Shown: positions 33,598-42,963 of the stretch, piece by piece
Numbering within the stretch: the stretch's first letter is position 1
How the letters are laid out: each line of letters opens with the position of its first letter
DNA from: Stenotrophomonas sp. ZAC14D1_NAIMI4_1
GTDB lineage: Bacteria > Pseudomonadota > Gammaproteobacteria > Xanthomonadales > Xanthomonadaceae
Assembly: GCF_003086775.1 (NCBI RefSeq)
Contig: NZ_CP026001.1
Span: 520,323-584,322 of the forward strand
Direction of reading: 5' to 3'
DNA: 64,000 nucleotides
The notes under the pieces: model-generated
Databases searched by the model: none
Told to the model about the DNA's origin: nothing
Seen by the model: only the letters and a program-made list of their open reading frames with translations
Made by a program: the position numbers and the translations under genes

Positions 33598-34689
33598 TTA
33601 GAACTTCGAATCGGAAAACCAGGGGGGAATGCCGAGAACCGCAAACATCATGAGCACGATAACCGTTGAAATGAAACCGAGCAGCGCCCAGCGTCGATTC
33701 AGTGAACGTAGCTTTCCAGAATAGGCCAGCCGCTCGGCTTCTGTAAGGGGCCTAACTCGATAGGAATTCTTTGTAGCCACAGACATCATCTCAGCACGGA
33801 TCTCTTCTGGCCACTCGGGCTTGGGAGCCACTCGAGATATCCAAAGCCCAGCCTTCTCAAACCAATACATAAAGGCCCCGACAATTGCCACATAGGCAAA
33901 AGCAAGTGCACCTGGCCTGACTCGGTGATGATCGTCGACAAGATCTCCATAGAGTTGGCGGTCCATCAAGGCCAAGTCCGCCGCCGCGTTCCCAGGTGAT
34001 GGCAACGGATCCACTTCCGGCAGGCTGCCTGACTCCCCATCCATGTAGATTCTGACGAACTCCCAGATCATTTCAGGCGCACGAACATCTCGATGAGGCT
34101 GAGCCAATGGGACATATACATTGATTCGCCCATCGGAATCATCACAATCCACGATCGCCAACACATACCCGGTAGCGGCACCCGCCAGACTGTAGCTTCT
34201 GGAAACCATGGACACAGGCTGAACTTTATCATAATTCGTAACCACCCATCCAGCCTTAGGTCCAAGCCATGAATAGAAGTGCCGATGCCTACGGCTAAGC
34301 ACAACGGGCGGCGCCATAGGTCTAAACACCGAGACAGCCGACCAAGCAAAGAAACCGCATGCGATCAGTAACAGAACCCCATATGCAGCCGCCGCACTGG
34401 GCCAGAAATTCGGACTCGAGAGAAGATTCCCAACCACAATATCAGCGAGAATCATGCTCACACCAGCACACCCAATTACGAGCCCGAACACGAAAGCAAA
34501 GCCTCTGCGAGAAGCAGAACCACCCTCAGCAAATACTAAGAATGATTCATTTATTGACTGAATCGCCTTGACAGACGCCGGCCCCAATTCGGGAGGCATC
34601 TTTCCGGACTTAAGCAACCTTCCCCAGACTCCACTTTTCTCGGGAAGCTTACTCATGCCAAACAGAGCATCACGGGCACTTTTATTCAT
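33598..34689 (-). CDS. DUF6708-type membrane protein, candidate immunity to the adjacent effector
   Basis: The 363-residue protein has two membrane segments near residues 64-86 and 97-120, the motif W-E-F-V-R-I-Y-M-D-G-E-S near residue 215, a third segment near 265-280, and a C-terminal one (G-F-I-S-T-V-I-V-L-M-M-F-A-V-L-G). It begins five bases after the stop of the VasX-type effector gene. That tight pairing is the best case in the window for a cognate immunity protein. Like its neighbours it uses many A/T-ending codons. Confidence 0.75.
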   Translation of the reverse strand: MNKSARDALFGMSKLPEKSGVWGRLLKSGKMPPELGPASVKAIQSINESFLVFAEGGSASRRGFAFVFGLVIGCAGVSMILADIVVGNLLSSPNFWPSAAAAYGVLLLIACGFFAWSAVSVFRPMAPPVVLSRRHRHFYSWLGPKAGWVVTNYDKVQPVSMVSRSYSLAGAATGYVLAIVDCDDSDGRINVYVPLAQPHRDVRAPEMIWEFVRIYMDGESGSLPEVDPLPSPGNAAADLALMDRQLYGDLVDDHHRVRPGALAFAYVAIVGAFMYWFEKAGLWISRVAPKPEWPEEIRAEMMSVATKNSYRVRPLTEAERLAYSGKLRSLNRRWALLGFISTVIVLMMFAVLGIPPWFSDSKF

Positions 34690-34694
34690 CGGAA

Positions 34695-37600
34695 CTAATT
34701 CTTCTTGGCTGTGGGGAATTCGAGATTAGTCGACAAGGAAGGAATGGCGATTCTATCCGGGAAATATACAATCTTCATTCCGAAGCCGACCACCTCCGTA
34801 TACCGCTCAGCCTTGTCGTCGAACCATCGCCCGATTGTGTTCATCATTCCCACTGTCATACCCCGACCAGATCCAAGTCTCCCCTTGACTACGGCAGCAC
34901 CAGTCTCATCCACTTCAACATCGGGCTGACCTTCACCCCCGGTGAGCCTGATTCCTCTCTTGAAGTTCCGCGCACGGGGCTCGCCATCCAGCAAATCAAA
35001 AGATGAAACTACTACCTTCTTGCCATCTTCAGTAAAGCCAAAGAACGTAACCGAGAGCGCAGCACCCTTCGCATATCTAGGAAGAGCGATTTCGTAGACT
35101 CCAAGTGTCGCATTGCCGTTGGCAATCGGACTCAGATCTGCCGCTGCAACCAGGGTCACGCGCTGGAACTGATACACCTCATCTTCAAGTCCTGAGAATG
35201 CCGCGACACTCTCTCCGCTCGCCGTCGCGAAGGGATTCTTTTTGACGATGTCACCCGAGATCCTTCTACGACGCCCAAAAACACCATTGTCCAGCCAGAA
35301 CTCAACTGGAGAAAGCTCATCGTCAGCAGTTCCGAACGCCTGGATTGCCATGTATACCGCAAGCCCCAAAGCTGCAACGGCAATGAGCAACCAGCCCACT
35401 GGTCCAAGCGTTATCCCAAGAACCGTTGCGGACGCCGCGCCACCCGCAGTCGCCCCAAGTGCGGCAGTAGTAAAGCCGAACGCGGCGACCGAACCAGCGA
35501 TGGCAGCCGCACCAGAACCAACTGTCCACCAACCGGAATCCGAATCACCTTTTGCAACCTTCTGTGCACCTTGATACACGGTGAAGAGACCATCCGCTAC
35601 ACCCGCGTACAACCCAAGCTTTGCGGCAAAAGCACTCACCGGCACCAGCTCTGTTGCGGAGGTTCGAGCGACAAGCACCTGGACAGCAACCCGCAGCTCC
35701 AGACCTGCGCTCACTGCCGCGAGTCCCGCCGCGAAGAGCTTCACTCCATTTTCAGCCCTATTGTTTCCCTTCTTGAATTCAGATACCGCCCCCCAGATCG
35801 ACGTGGCTTGGAAGAGAAGAACAGCCGAGCTCATCATTGCATCCGCGCCTGCAGCGATTCTCCCCAGATGACTCCTCAGCAAGGGATTCTCAGGAACCTC
35901 CGTCGAAGGAATTCTTGTTTCAATAGCGTCCAGCCCCAAACGCCGCAAAGCAGCCTCATTCAATTGCTCGCCGGTCTGCACCTTACGAACTATCCACAAA
36001 GCGACTTCCGCCATCTCGTCCTGCGTACGTGGCTCAGAAAATAGAACCGCACCGTTCACCGCCTCAGAAAGCACCCATCCCTGTTGACGGAAGTTGCCGC
36101 GAGTCCTCATGTACTCCATGCCATCGACCATCGGACCCACGCTTGCTGCGGCTCTGGAATCAATTCTTGCAGGGCCAGTTGCCACTTCCATCATCCATTG
36201 AGAAATCCGCTGCCAGGTGGTGCGGTGCACTTCGGGTACAATGACCAAGTCATCTCTAACCAGACCTGCGATTGTGACTCTTCGCAAAAGCATGGCGAAC
36301 TGGTCGGGCCGACTCTGTTGAAGCCTCCCCATAACGCCAGTCGCAGTCGCGATAAGGGAAGCGGTTGCCTGATTTGCTGCTCGCTGGATACGAATGGATC
36401 TCCGGATGGCATTTAATCGTTCGATGGCTCCGCTTCCAATCAACAGCTCGGACGCAATGGATTTCCCGAGGCTAACTGAATCCAGCTTGTCCTTGAAGGT
36501 CGGCGGAGCGCTTTCCATCAGCTTCAGCGCGCCCTCATCGGAGGCGGCCAGCGCCTTGGAAAACCAATTGCCTGGATCAGAGTCAGGGAGGTCTAACACA
36601 GGTTCCCAGACGGTCTTTCTTTCGTTCTCATCGACACCGGACCCAGCAACGCACTGAACAACCATCGACTCGAAGTCCAATGCACTCTGATGATCTTGAT
36701 GATCGAAGTCATAGCGTTGTTGAGCATCCCAGGCCGCAGACTCCTTCCAGACGCAGAAGTCGGCACCTATGCTCTTCGTTTGTTCGATGTACCTCTTAAA
36801 CTCCTCCGAGGTTGCCAACGCCTCTCGCCACTTTGCCTCGTCGATATGTTTTAGATAGCGTTCCGGCCCGTAGTTCTTGTTCCACCACGGACCTGGATTC
36901 GCTTCCGCGCTGGCTCTAATCCCCTCGATCATCTCTGATACAACGCGTCGTCGCGCCTTCTCTGGATCAACCATTCCAGACGCATCGGCAGCAAGGGCGG
37001 ACGCGCGGTTGCGATTGTGATTAATCTGAGCAGTCACGCCCACCGCGTCTGGAAGAACAAGCAGAATCCCCGTCTTTCTTGGAACTTCCTGCGAAATTTG
37101 ATCAACTGTCGACTTGACAAAGAATGGTGACTTGGAATCAAGCATCAGAAGCTCGCCTGAAAGCCCGCGCTCATAGAGCGGCTCCAGAAGATGTTCGTTG
37201 ATGCGGTTCCGCACTACGGCAGGCGCGTAATCAGATACGTACCCGTCCAAACGCTCTGGCAACTGCATTGCAAACGGAATGCTGCTTCCTGCACCAAGCA
37301 GCTGGGCGGATGCTGCAGTCACAACGTCAAGCTCGTGCATCCGCTTGGACCGACGGCCATCTTCATCCTTCGCGTAGCCTGCAAGAACTCCACTGGTCCA
37401 ACGATAGCGGCTGTATGCGATCCAAACCTTTTCATCCTTCTTAGGGTCGAGCACTATCGCCTGAAGGGCGTGTGCATTGTGCTCCGCCCTTGAGCACGCA
37501 GCCTCCGGCCCAGGCTTCTGTGGCAGGAGATCAACGGGGAATCGTCGCAGCAGGCCGAGCTTATTGACCTCATAGGCGTCCCAGGATCCATCGACCTTTA

Positions 37601-37895
37601 GAACATACAAGAAGCCTGGCGGCAGCGCCCTCATCACGTACCAATGCTGCTTCACCTCCTCCTGGCCAGAGAAGCCATTGTCCAAGGCCGTCAAGCCGCG
37701 CGCCAGCTCCGGAGACATACCTAGCGCGGCGCCACCGAAGGGACCAAACGGCCTCATTCCTACCGGTAGTGCGGTATAGGTGACCGGCAGGATCGCCAAC
37801 CCCTGCTTCACGCAATTGGGGCACTTGTCTCCCGTCGCCTGGTGGGTCTTTGCCTTGGCTTTGGTGCGCGCGCCGACGATTCCGGTGTCTGCCAT
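34695..37895 (-). CDS. T6SS effector, VasX/BTH_I2691 type (pore-forming)
   Basis: The 1066-residue protein starts at ATG 37895, seven bases after AAGGAG. Residues 24-45 hold C-P-N-C-V-K-Q-G-L-A-I-L-P-V-T-Y, the zinc-knuckle-like mark of the VasX N-terminal region, followed by Y-V-M-R-A-L-P-P-G-F-L-Y-V-L. The C-terminal third has several hydrophobic, Ala/Gly-rich segments (about 700-860) that could insert in membranes, then a beta-rich end. VasX-like effectors dissipate the target's membrane potential. It follows a DUF4123 adaptor and precedes a DUF6708 gene. Codon use is more A/T-rich than in the T6SS core. Confidence 0.82.
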   Translation of the reverse strand: MADTGIVGARTKAKAKTHQATGDKCPNCVKQGLAILPVTYTALPVGMRPFGPFGGAALGMSPELARGLTALDNGFSGQEEVKQHWYVMRALPPGFLYVLKVDGSWDAYEVNKLGLLRRFPVDLLPQKPGPEAACSRAEHNAHALQAIVLDPKKDEKVWIAYSRYRWTSGVLAGYAKDEDGRRSKRMHELDVVTAASAQLLGAGSSIPFAMQLPERLDGYVSDYAPAVVRNRINEHLLEPLYERGLSGELLMLDSKSPFFVKSTVDQISQEVPRKTGILLVLPDAVGVTAQINHNRNRASALAADASGMVDPEKARRRVVSEMIEGIRASAEANPGPWWNKNYGPERYLKHIDEAKWREALATSEEFKRYIEQTKSIGADFCVWKESAAWDAQQRYDFDHQDHQSALDFESMVVQCVAGSGVDENERKTVWEPVLDLPDSDPGNWFSKALAASDEGALKLMESAPPTFKDKLDSVSLGKSIASELLIGSGAIERLNAIRRSIRIQRAANQATASLIATATGVMGRLQQSRPDQFAMLLRRVTIAGLVRDDLVIVPEVHRTTWQRISQWMMEVATGPARIDSRAAASVGPMVDGMEYMRTRGNFRQQGWVLSEAVNGAVLFSEPRTQDEMAEVALWIVRKVQTGEQLNEAALRRLGLDAIETRIPSTEVPENPLLRSHLGRIAAGADAMMSSAVLLFQATSIWGAVSEFKKGNNRAENGVKLFAAGLAAVSAGLELRVAVQVLVARTSATELVPVSAFAAKLGLYAGVADGLFTVYQGAQKVAKGDSDSGWWTVGSGAAAIAGSVAAFGFTTAALGATAGGAASATVLGITLGPVGWLLIAVAALGLAVYMAIQAFGTADDELSPVEFWLDNGVFGRRRRISGDIVKKNPFATASGESVAAFSGLEDEVYQFQRVTLVAAADLSPIANGNATLGVYEIALPRYAKGAALSVTFFGFTEDGKKVVVSSFDLLDGEPRARNFKRGIRLTGGEGQPDVEVDETGAAVVKGRLGSGRGMTVGMMNTIGRWFDDKAERYTEVVGFGMKIVYFPDRIAIPSLSTNLEFPTAKKN

Positions 37896-37905
37896 ATTCT
37901 GCTCC

Positions 37906-38826
37906 TTAGTGCCCTTGATGACCTTTGCGCTCCGCAATGGCCATCCAGAACTGCTCATCCAGCGACTCAAGCGCCATGACCGGCGAATTTCCAATTTGAA
38001 CCGCAGCTTCCATGTGCCGCTTCACTTCAATGTCATTATCGAAGTTTTTACCAACGAGGTAACTGTGAAGTGCATAACTGACCATCTCGTAGTCACTCTG
38101 CAGCTTCCAGCGTCGCTCACCATCCCGGATATCGCGATCGATCCTGGTGCAATCAATGTTTCGATAGGACGTCGGATCAAGATCAAGAGCATCTAACACT
38201 TTGTTGATACGCCCAAAGTGCTTGAACCGACGTGTGTCTAAAGCATCGCGACCCATCGTCTCTCGCAGCACCTCATCCAATACAAGCACTTCAGCCCTGC
38301 CACCCCGGGCAATCCAGCACCACCGCTCGGCCGGGAGAATCAGATGACTGATCTCATCAGAACTTATGAACTGGCGCAGCAGGTCCATGACCCTCGGGTC
38401 CCAAAAACGGAATAATTTTCGTTCGCCGTCAGAATATGTAATTGCACTACGAGCGAGACGTCTCGCCATCTCGATAGCGGAAGCCTTACCCGCTATGAAA
38501 GCACAGACAGATCGCGCTCCAGCAGGAAGTGATGAATCCCCCTCTACTTCGCGCATCGCGCGGGCAAGTGCAGCGTCAATCAATGGATCCCGCCCGACTT
38601 CGCGGACAGGAACCAGATAGGGGCAGTGAGCTTCGCTGATCAATGTTGGATCGATAGGTACTCTGGTCCGCCGCCTCTCGCCGCACTCCAGCTCCGGTAG
38701 CGGGTCCACTAGAGTTGGATCGATCAAGAGATGGAAATTCCAACGTCTCGCGCCGTCGACATCGCGGATCGCGTCGGCGATGATCTCCAGCGCCACATCG
38801 CTTGCATTAGACAATTGCTGCTCCAT
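37906..38826 (-). CDS. DUF4123 effector-loading adaptor for the vgrG3 cassette
   Basis: The 306-residue protein starts at ATG 38826, 20 bases inside the end of vgrG3. It has the DUF4123 marks: an N-terminal F-H-L-L-I-D-P segment, a central F-R-F-W-D-P-R-V-M-D-L-L helix, and W-C-W-I-A-R. The rest is helical with many Arg and Asp. Its stop overlaps the effector's Shine-Dalgarno sequence. It should carry the VasX-type effector to the VgrG3 tail. It is clearly different from the adaptor behind vgrG4, which fits a different cargo. Confidence 0.82.
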   Translation of the reverse strand: MEQQLSNASDVALEIIADAIRDVDGARRWNFHLLIDPTLVDPLPELECGERRRTRVPIDPTLISEAHCPYLVPVREVGRDPLIDAALARAMREVEGDSSLPAGARSVCAFIAGKASAIEMARRLARSAITYSDGERKLFRFWDPRVMDLLRQFISSDEISHLILPAERWCWIARGGRAEVLVLDEVLRETMGRDALDTRRFKHFGRINKVLDALDLDPTSYRNIDCTRIDRDIRDGERRWKLQSDYEMVSYALHSYLVGKNFDNDIEVKRHMEAAVQIGNSPVMALESLDEQFWMAIAERKGHQGH

Positions 38827-41536
38827 CCGCCGCAGCAGCCTGGTTTTTGTAATCGCATCCTCTGAATGCACCCGAGGGCACCTTCCCTTCCCCCGCCACA
38901 CTCGCCGGCCCCACCCACTCCCGCTGGCTCGCCTTGAACTCCACCTTCCCCGGCGCGCCCAGCTCGATGTTGTCGCCCTCGATCCGGAGGTAGGCCCCCG
39001 CCGCCGTCGCCAGCAGGTGCTTGCTCGGCGCCGACAACATCACGTCTGCTTCCGTGCTGGCAATGCGCACCTGGGTCTTGGCCGCCACGATCGCCTGGTT
39101 CTTGTGCGCGCGTGCGCTCACCTTGCCCTGCGCGGCGTGCAGTGCGATGCCGCGTTCCTGGTTCGGGCTCTCGCCGCTGGGCTGCACACCGGCGGTGTAC
39201 AGCACCAGGCCGCCGGCAACCGCCAGCGTCAGCGAGCCCTGCGTCATCCAGTTCAGCGCCACGCCGCTGGCCAGGGTGGTGTGCGTTCCGCTCACCCAGA
39301 CCTGGTCGGCCGGGGTCAGGCTCAGCACGCCGGCCACGCCACTGCCCAGCAGAATCGGGGCGCTCCAGCCCGGCGCTTCGCCATCGCCCCCGGTGATGCT
39401 GCCGGCCGTGCTGCCGCTGTGGGTCGCACGCAGGTGTTCCTGCAGCTCGCCCAGCGTGGTGTCCGCGGGCAGCTCGGCCGGGTCGCTCGGCAGCTGCGCC
39501 TGCTGGTTGGCCGCCGATTCGGCCAGCTGCTGCAGCAGCTGCTGCCCTTCCTGCAGCTGCGCCAGCGCCTGCGGCGCGGCCATCTGCGGCGTGCCCTGCT
39601 CGGTGGTCAGCAGCAGGCCGCGGCCAGCGCGCAGTGCGCCCTGTGCCTGCGTGGCCAGCTCCACGCCAAAGCCACGCTCACCGTCGCGCACGTTGTCCTG
39701 GCCGCCCTTCAGGTGGCCCAGCGTCAGCGTGGTCTCGTGCTGGGTGGTGGACAGCTGGGCGCGGCCCTGCCCGGGCGTGTCGTCGAAGCGCAGCTGCTGG
39801 TAGCCGCCGGTGCCGCCCTGGCTGTCAGCCAGCGCCTGGCTCTTGAAGCCGGTATACACCGCCGCGTGGTCATTGCCCTCGAACCACGCCGCCGCGTTGC
39901 CGGTGGCGTTGCCGCCACCGCCGTTGATCTGGTTGTGCTGCGCATCCTGCTGGCCACGGCCGTTGTAGACCGCACCGACCACCACCGGGCGATCAATGTC
40001 GCCTTCCAGGAACGCCACCAGCACTTCCTGCCCGCGCCGTGGCAGCACCACGCCGCCCCAGTTGTCGCCGGCCCACGGGGTCATCACCCGCACCCAGGTC
40101 CAGGCACCGCCGTTGGCCGGGGCGTTGTCGTCCCCACCCGGGTGGGCCAAACCGTTGCTGGCGTTGCCGCCGCGCTGCCACGGAAACTGCACCTTGATGC
40201 GGTGATCGCGGTCGGACAGCAGCGGATCGCCATCGCTGACCACGATCGCGCTGAGCGTGCCGGTGATCGTCGGCCGCGGATGCAGGTGCGCGCCGTGGCC
40301 ATCCTCGGTCTGCGGGCGATAGACCACCTCAGCCGGAATGGCCACGAAGCGGTTGTCGTAGAAGGCGGTGGACACCTCGCCGGGGGCATCGCCATAGGCC
40401 AGCCCGGACAGTGCGCCGGGCAGTGCCGGAGCCGCGACGCTGGCCGGGCCCAGGGTCTTCTCCAGCGCATCAAACACCTCGGCATCGAGGTTGTTGCGCG
40501 CCTGGTGCCGCACCGACAGGCACAGGAAACGGGCGTCCTCACCCACCTGCGGGTGCTGCGACAGCCCGAATCGTGCGCCGGGCGCCAGCACGCGCCACTG
40601 GCCGGCGCCGTCGATGGTCTGCGCGCGCACGCGCAGTGCATCCAGGTGCTGCTGTGCGCGGCGCTGGCCGCGGGCATTGTCCTGCCAGCCGTAAGGACCG
40701 CAGGTATCACGGTCGATGATGCCCAGGTCGTTGCGCTGCCCGGCCTCGGCACTGGCCTGACGGCGCTCCAGGGTGCGGTAATCCCAGGTGGCACGCTCGA
40801 CCTTGCCCGGCCGCCAGCGGTTGGCGGTGGACCATTGCTGCACGCTGTCGCTGCGCTCGCTCTCGTCGCGGCGGTGGAAACGCACCACGCCCAGCTCGGC
40901 GGTGTCGTGGCTGTGGTCGGCCAGCACCAGCGTGTGCGTACCAAAGTCCGCGCCGCCGGGCTCGCCGGCATGCTCGAACCAGTAATAGATGCCTTCTTCG
41001 GCCAGCAGGCGCTGGATGAAGGCCAGGTCGCTTTCCTGGTACTGGGTGGTCAGGCTGCGCCGCGCGTACTGGCTGGCATCGCCCAGCGACCAGCGCCAGG
41101 CCGGCGCCAACGCGCCGTAATCGGCGAACAGGTCCTCTACGATCTCGACCACGGTCTTGTCATGGAAGACGTAGCTGTCCACCCGCTGCGACAGGAAGGC
41201 CAGCCAGGGCTGCAGGCGCAGCCGGTAGCGCGCCAGGCCGCCATTGCTGCCCAGCCGCTCGGCGGCGGTGATGCGTCCATGCAGCGGCCGCACGCTGCCG
41301 TCGGCCTGTTGCAGCTGCAGCAGCGCGCCCTGCCCGATCAGCGGTGCCAGTGCCAGGCTCGCATCCAGCGACAGCGCCGTGATCGTCCACTGGAAGCCGA
41401 TGCCGTCGATCTGCTCGACGCCATCGAGGGTTTCGGTCACCAGTACATCGCTTCCCAGCGACGTATGCAGTCGCAGGAAGCGCTGCGCGTGTGACGGGCC
41501 GGCCAGTGCCGCCCGCAGGCTGTTTACCAGTTCCAT
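38807..41536 (-). CDS. vgrG: VgrG spike protein 3 (TssI)
   Basis: The 909-residue protein has the gp27-like, gp5-like and DUF2345 parts, with G-Q-E-V-L-V-A-F-L-E-G-D-I-D-R-P near the middle. By eye its first 880 residues differ from vgrG4 at only about a dozen sites. The tail after W-V-G-P-A-S-V is unrelated (29 residues here, 32 in vgrG4). This tail is probably the adaptor or effector contact. A GGGAA sequence lies 8 bases before the ATG. The gene belongs to a duplicated block. Confidence 0.95.
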   Translation of the reverse strand: MELVNSLRAALAGPSHAQRFLRLHTSLGSDVLVTETLDGVEQIDGIGFQWTITALSLDASLALAPLIGQGALLQLQQADGSVRPLHGRITAAERLGSNGGLARYRLRLQPWLAFLSQRVDSYVFHDKTVVEIVEDLFADYGALAPAWRWSLGDASQYARRSLTTQYQESDLAFIQRLLAEEGIYYWFEHAGEPGGADFGTHTLVLADHSHDTAELGVVRFHRRDESERSDSVQQWSTANRWRPGKVERATWDYRTLERRQASAEAGQRNDLGIIDRDTCGPYGWQDNARGQRRAQQHLDALRVRAQTIDGAGQWRVLAPGARFGLSQHPQVGEDARFLCLSVRHQARNNLDAEVFDALEKTLGPASVAAPALPGALSGLAYGDAPGEVSTAFYDNRFVAIPAEVVYRPQTEDGHGAHLHPRPTITGTLSAIVVSDGDPLLSDRDHRIKVQFPWQRGGNASNGLAHPGGDDNAPANGGAWTWVRVMTPWAGDNWGGVVLPRRGQEVLVAFLEGDIDRPVVVGAVYNGRGQQDAQHNQINGGGGNATGNAAAWFEGNDHAAVYTGFKSQALADSQGGTGGYQQLRFDDTPGQGRAQLSTTQHETTLTLGHLKGGQDNVRDGERGFGVELATQAQGALRAGRGLLLTTEQGTPQMAAPQALAQLQEGQQLLQQLAESAANQQAQLPSDPAELPADTTLGELQEHLRATHSGSTAGSITGGDGEAPGWSAPILLGSGVAGVLSLTPADQVWVSGTHTTLASGVALNWMTQGSLTLAVAGGLVLYTAGVQPSGESPNQERGIALHAAQGKVSARAHKNQAIVAAKTQVRIASTEADVMLSAPSKHLLATAAGAYLRIEGDNIELGAPGKVEFKASQREWVGPASVAGEGKVPSGAFRGCDYKNQAAAADGAAIV

Positions 41537-41885
41537 GGTGTTTTCCCGACGTCCTGAATTTCAAGGTGGTCTGCATGCGACGTACGCATCGGCAGCCTCC
41601 GCTTCCCGCTTCCGCGTGGCCTACGCCCCTCCCGGGCCGCAGGCGCACACGGCCATCAGGCCGCTTCCGGACGGAGCCCGTTCCACGAACGGACGCGGTC
41701 GAGCTCACGACCCAGGCCCAGTTTCAGGCTGTCGCAGCGGTCAAGGGCTACTTCGCAGTCAAGTCCAAAGAATTCCACCAGCGTTCTCCTTTCGCTCAGT
41801 GTCATGACACTTTTGAAGCCACCCTTCTTGCCGGCGGTGACTTTGATGGCGTTGATCCGGCTCCCCTCGGCCATTGCTGCCAGCA
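38897..41885. repeat. Direct repeat copy A (vgrG3 core plus tssH-tail remnant)
   Basis: This stretch matches 46979-50203 in the same orientation: the vgrG core, the leader, and the decayed tail of tssH. Copy A lacks about 240 bases of the small gene that copy B has. Homology ends sharply at both edges. The two copies flank the whole vgrG4 cargo set. Confidence 0.85.
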
Positions 41886-41886
41886 A
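41656..41886 (-). pseudogene. Fused remnant of tssH 3' end and the 116-aa gene
   Basis: The frame reads L-A-A-M-A-E-G-S-R-I-N-A-I-K-V-T-A-G-K-K, which is the end of ClpV, and then runs on through V-M-T-L-S into V-E-F-F-G-L-D, the start of the 116-residue protein at 49738-50088. A five-base loss near the old tssH stop joined the frames, the small gene's ATG became GTG, and most of it after R-S-W-N-G-L-R-P has been deleted. The fusion has no proper start. It is a scar that proves the vgrG3 region was copied from the tssH-vgrG4 junction. Confidence 0.88.
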
Positions 41887-42021
41887 GCGGACGTCGAGGA
41901 CGCCGCCTTGGGCGCAGGGCCGCCACGAGTCAGCCGGCGAACTGGCTCCTCGACACGGCTGATGTGAGCCTCATGCCGCACTGCTTGCCCAGCGCTGTTC
42001 ACCCAAGCGCCACCCTTCAGA
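41887..42021. other. Unassigned spacer between duplication scar and DUF6708 gene
   Basis: About 135 bases lie between the end of the repeat homology and the DUF6708 stop. A minus-strand frame (V-N-S-A-G-Q-A-V-R-H-E-A-H) is open but has no start or family likeness. It may be leftover coding sequence from an earlier cargo gene. Confidence 0.4.
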
Positions 42022-42963
42022 TCAGACCGGCCGACGGTCTGGCTCGAACTGCGCCATGACCTCCGGCTCGACCAGTCTCAGAGGGTCATTGGCATCGATC
42101 GCGCATTCGTCCTCTACCCACTGCGGCCACACTGGCATACGGCAGGATTTCAGGACCAGCCAGCGGCACAGAACGAGAGGCAACAGCAGCGGCATCAACA
42201 CGAATCGGGCACCCAGCATGGCGGGCCCCAGGCTGGCAACCACGAACAGATAGCAGTTGCGCCAGGACGGCTTCACCGAGAGGTTCATCTGCCGGTCGTC
42301 GATGCTGTCGACCACGGCCTCCGGTCCATTCTCCATGTAGCGCCTGACGAACTCCCAGATTCCCTTGATCTTCTGCTCGTCATCGAAGTAGTGCCCGACG
42401 GCGAAGGTGCGCTTGACCACCCGGTCGTCAACGATGCTGCAGCGCAGGTCGCGCAGGAAGTCCTGGGTGGTTCCCCGACCGATGTAGAACACCGCGTCAT
42501 CCCACGGCACCCGGACTGCCCCTTCCTTGCCTCCGGTGAAGAAGTAGACCATCCGGTTACGGCGATTGAATCGCGTCGGATACCAGACGTACGTGAAGAA
42601 CTCGTACTTGAGTGTCGTGTGCCAGAACAGTACAGGAGCGCCAACAACGCACACTGCAACCATGGCATACATGACCCAGTCCCAGAAGTCGCCTTCCAGA
42701 TTCGGAATCACCAGGGTGAACAGGAGGAAGAAGCCGAGCAGGAACAGCCCGATGGTTCCAAGCAGGACCATGGTGGTGGACACCATGCCCCGCAGCCTGA
42801 AGCGCCGATCAATCAGGTCGACGTATGTCGAATTGAAGTGAACCAGCGAAGCTCTCTCGTCGGGAGCGACGTCCTGCTCGACCTTGGGACTGAAGCGCGA
42901 GGCATTCTCCTGGGGCGAAAGGAAACCACCTTCGGGAAACTCGCGCATCCAACCGGTATACAT
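42022..42963 (-). CDS. DUF6708 membrane protein, candidate immunity to the adjacent effector
   Basis: The 313-residue protein starts at ATG 42963, which shares one base with the effector stop (TGATG). It has two membrane segments (about residues 62-84 and 92-112), G-I-W-E-F-V-R-R-Y-M-E-N-G-P-E near 212-226, and a C-terminal pair of hydrophobic segments in A-R-F-V-L-M-P-L-L-L-P-L-V-L. Translational coupling to the VasX-type effector makes it the likely cognate immunity protein. A broken copy of the same gene lies at 29249-29475. Confidence 0.8.
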   Translation of the reverse strand: MYTGWMREFPEGGFLSPQENASRFSPKVEQDVAPDERASLVHFNSTYVDLIDRRFRLRGMVSTTMVLLGTIGLFLLGFFLLFTLVIPNLEGDFWDWVMYAMVAVCVVGAPVLFWHTTLKYEFFTYVWYPTRFNRRNRMVYFFTGGKEGAVRVPWDDAVFYIGRGTTQDFLRDLRCSIVDDRVVKRTFAVGHYFDDEQKIKGIWEFVRRYMENGPEAVVDSIDDRQMNLSVKPSWRNCYLFVVASLGPAMLGARFVLMPLLLPLVLCRWLVLKSCRMPVWPQWVEDECAIDANDPLRLVEPEVMAQFEPDRRPV

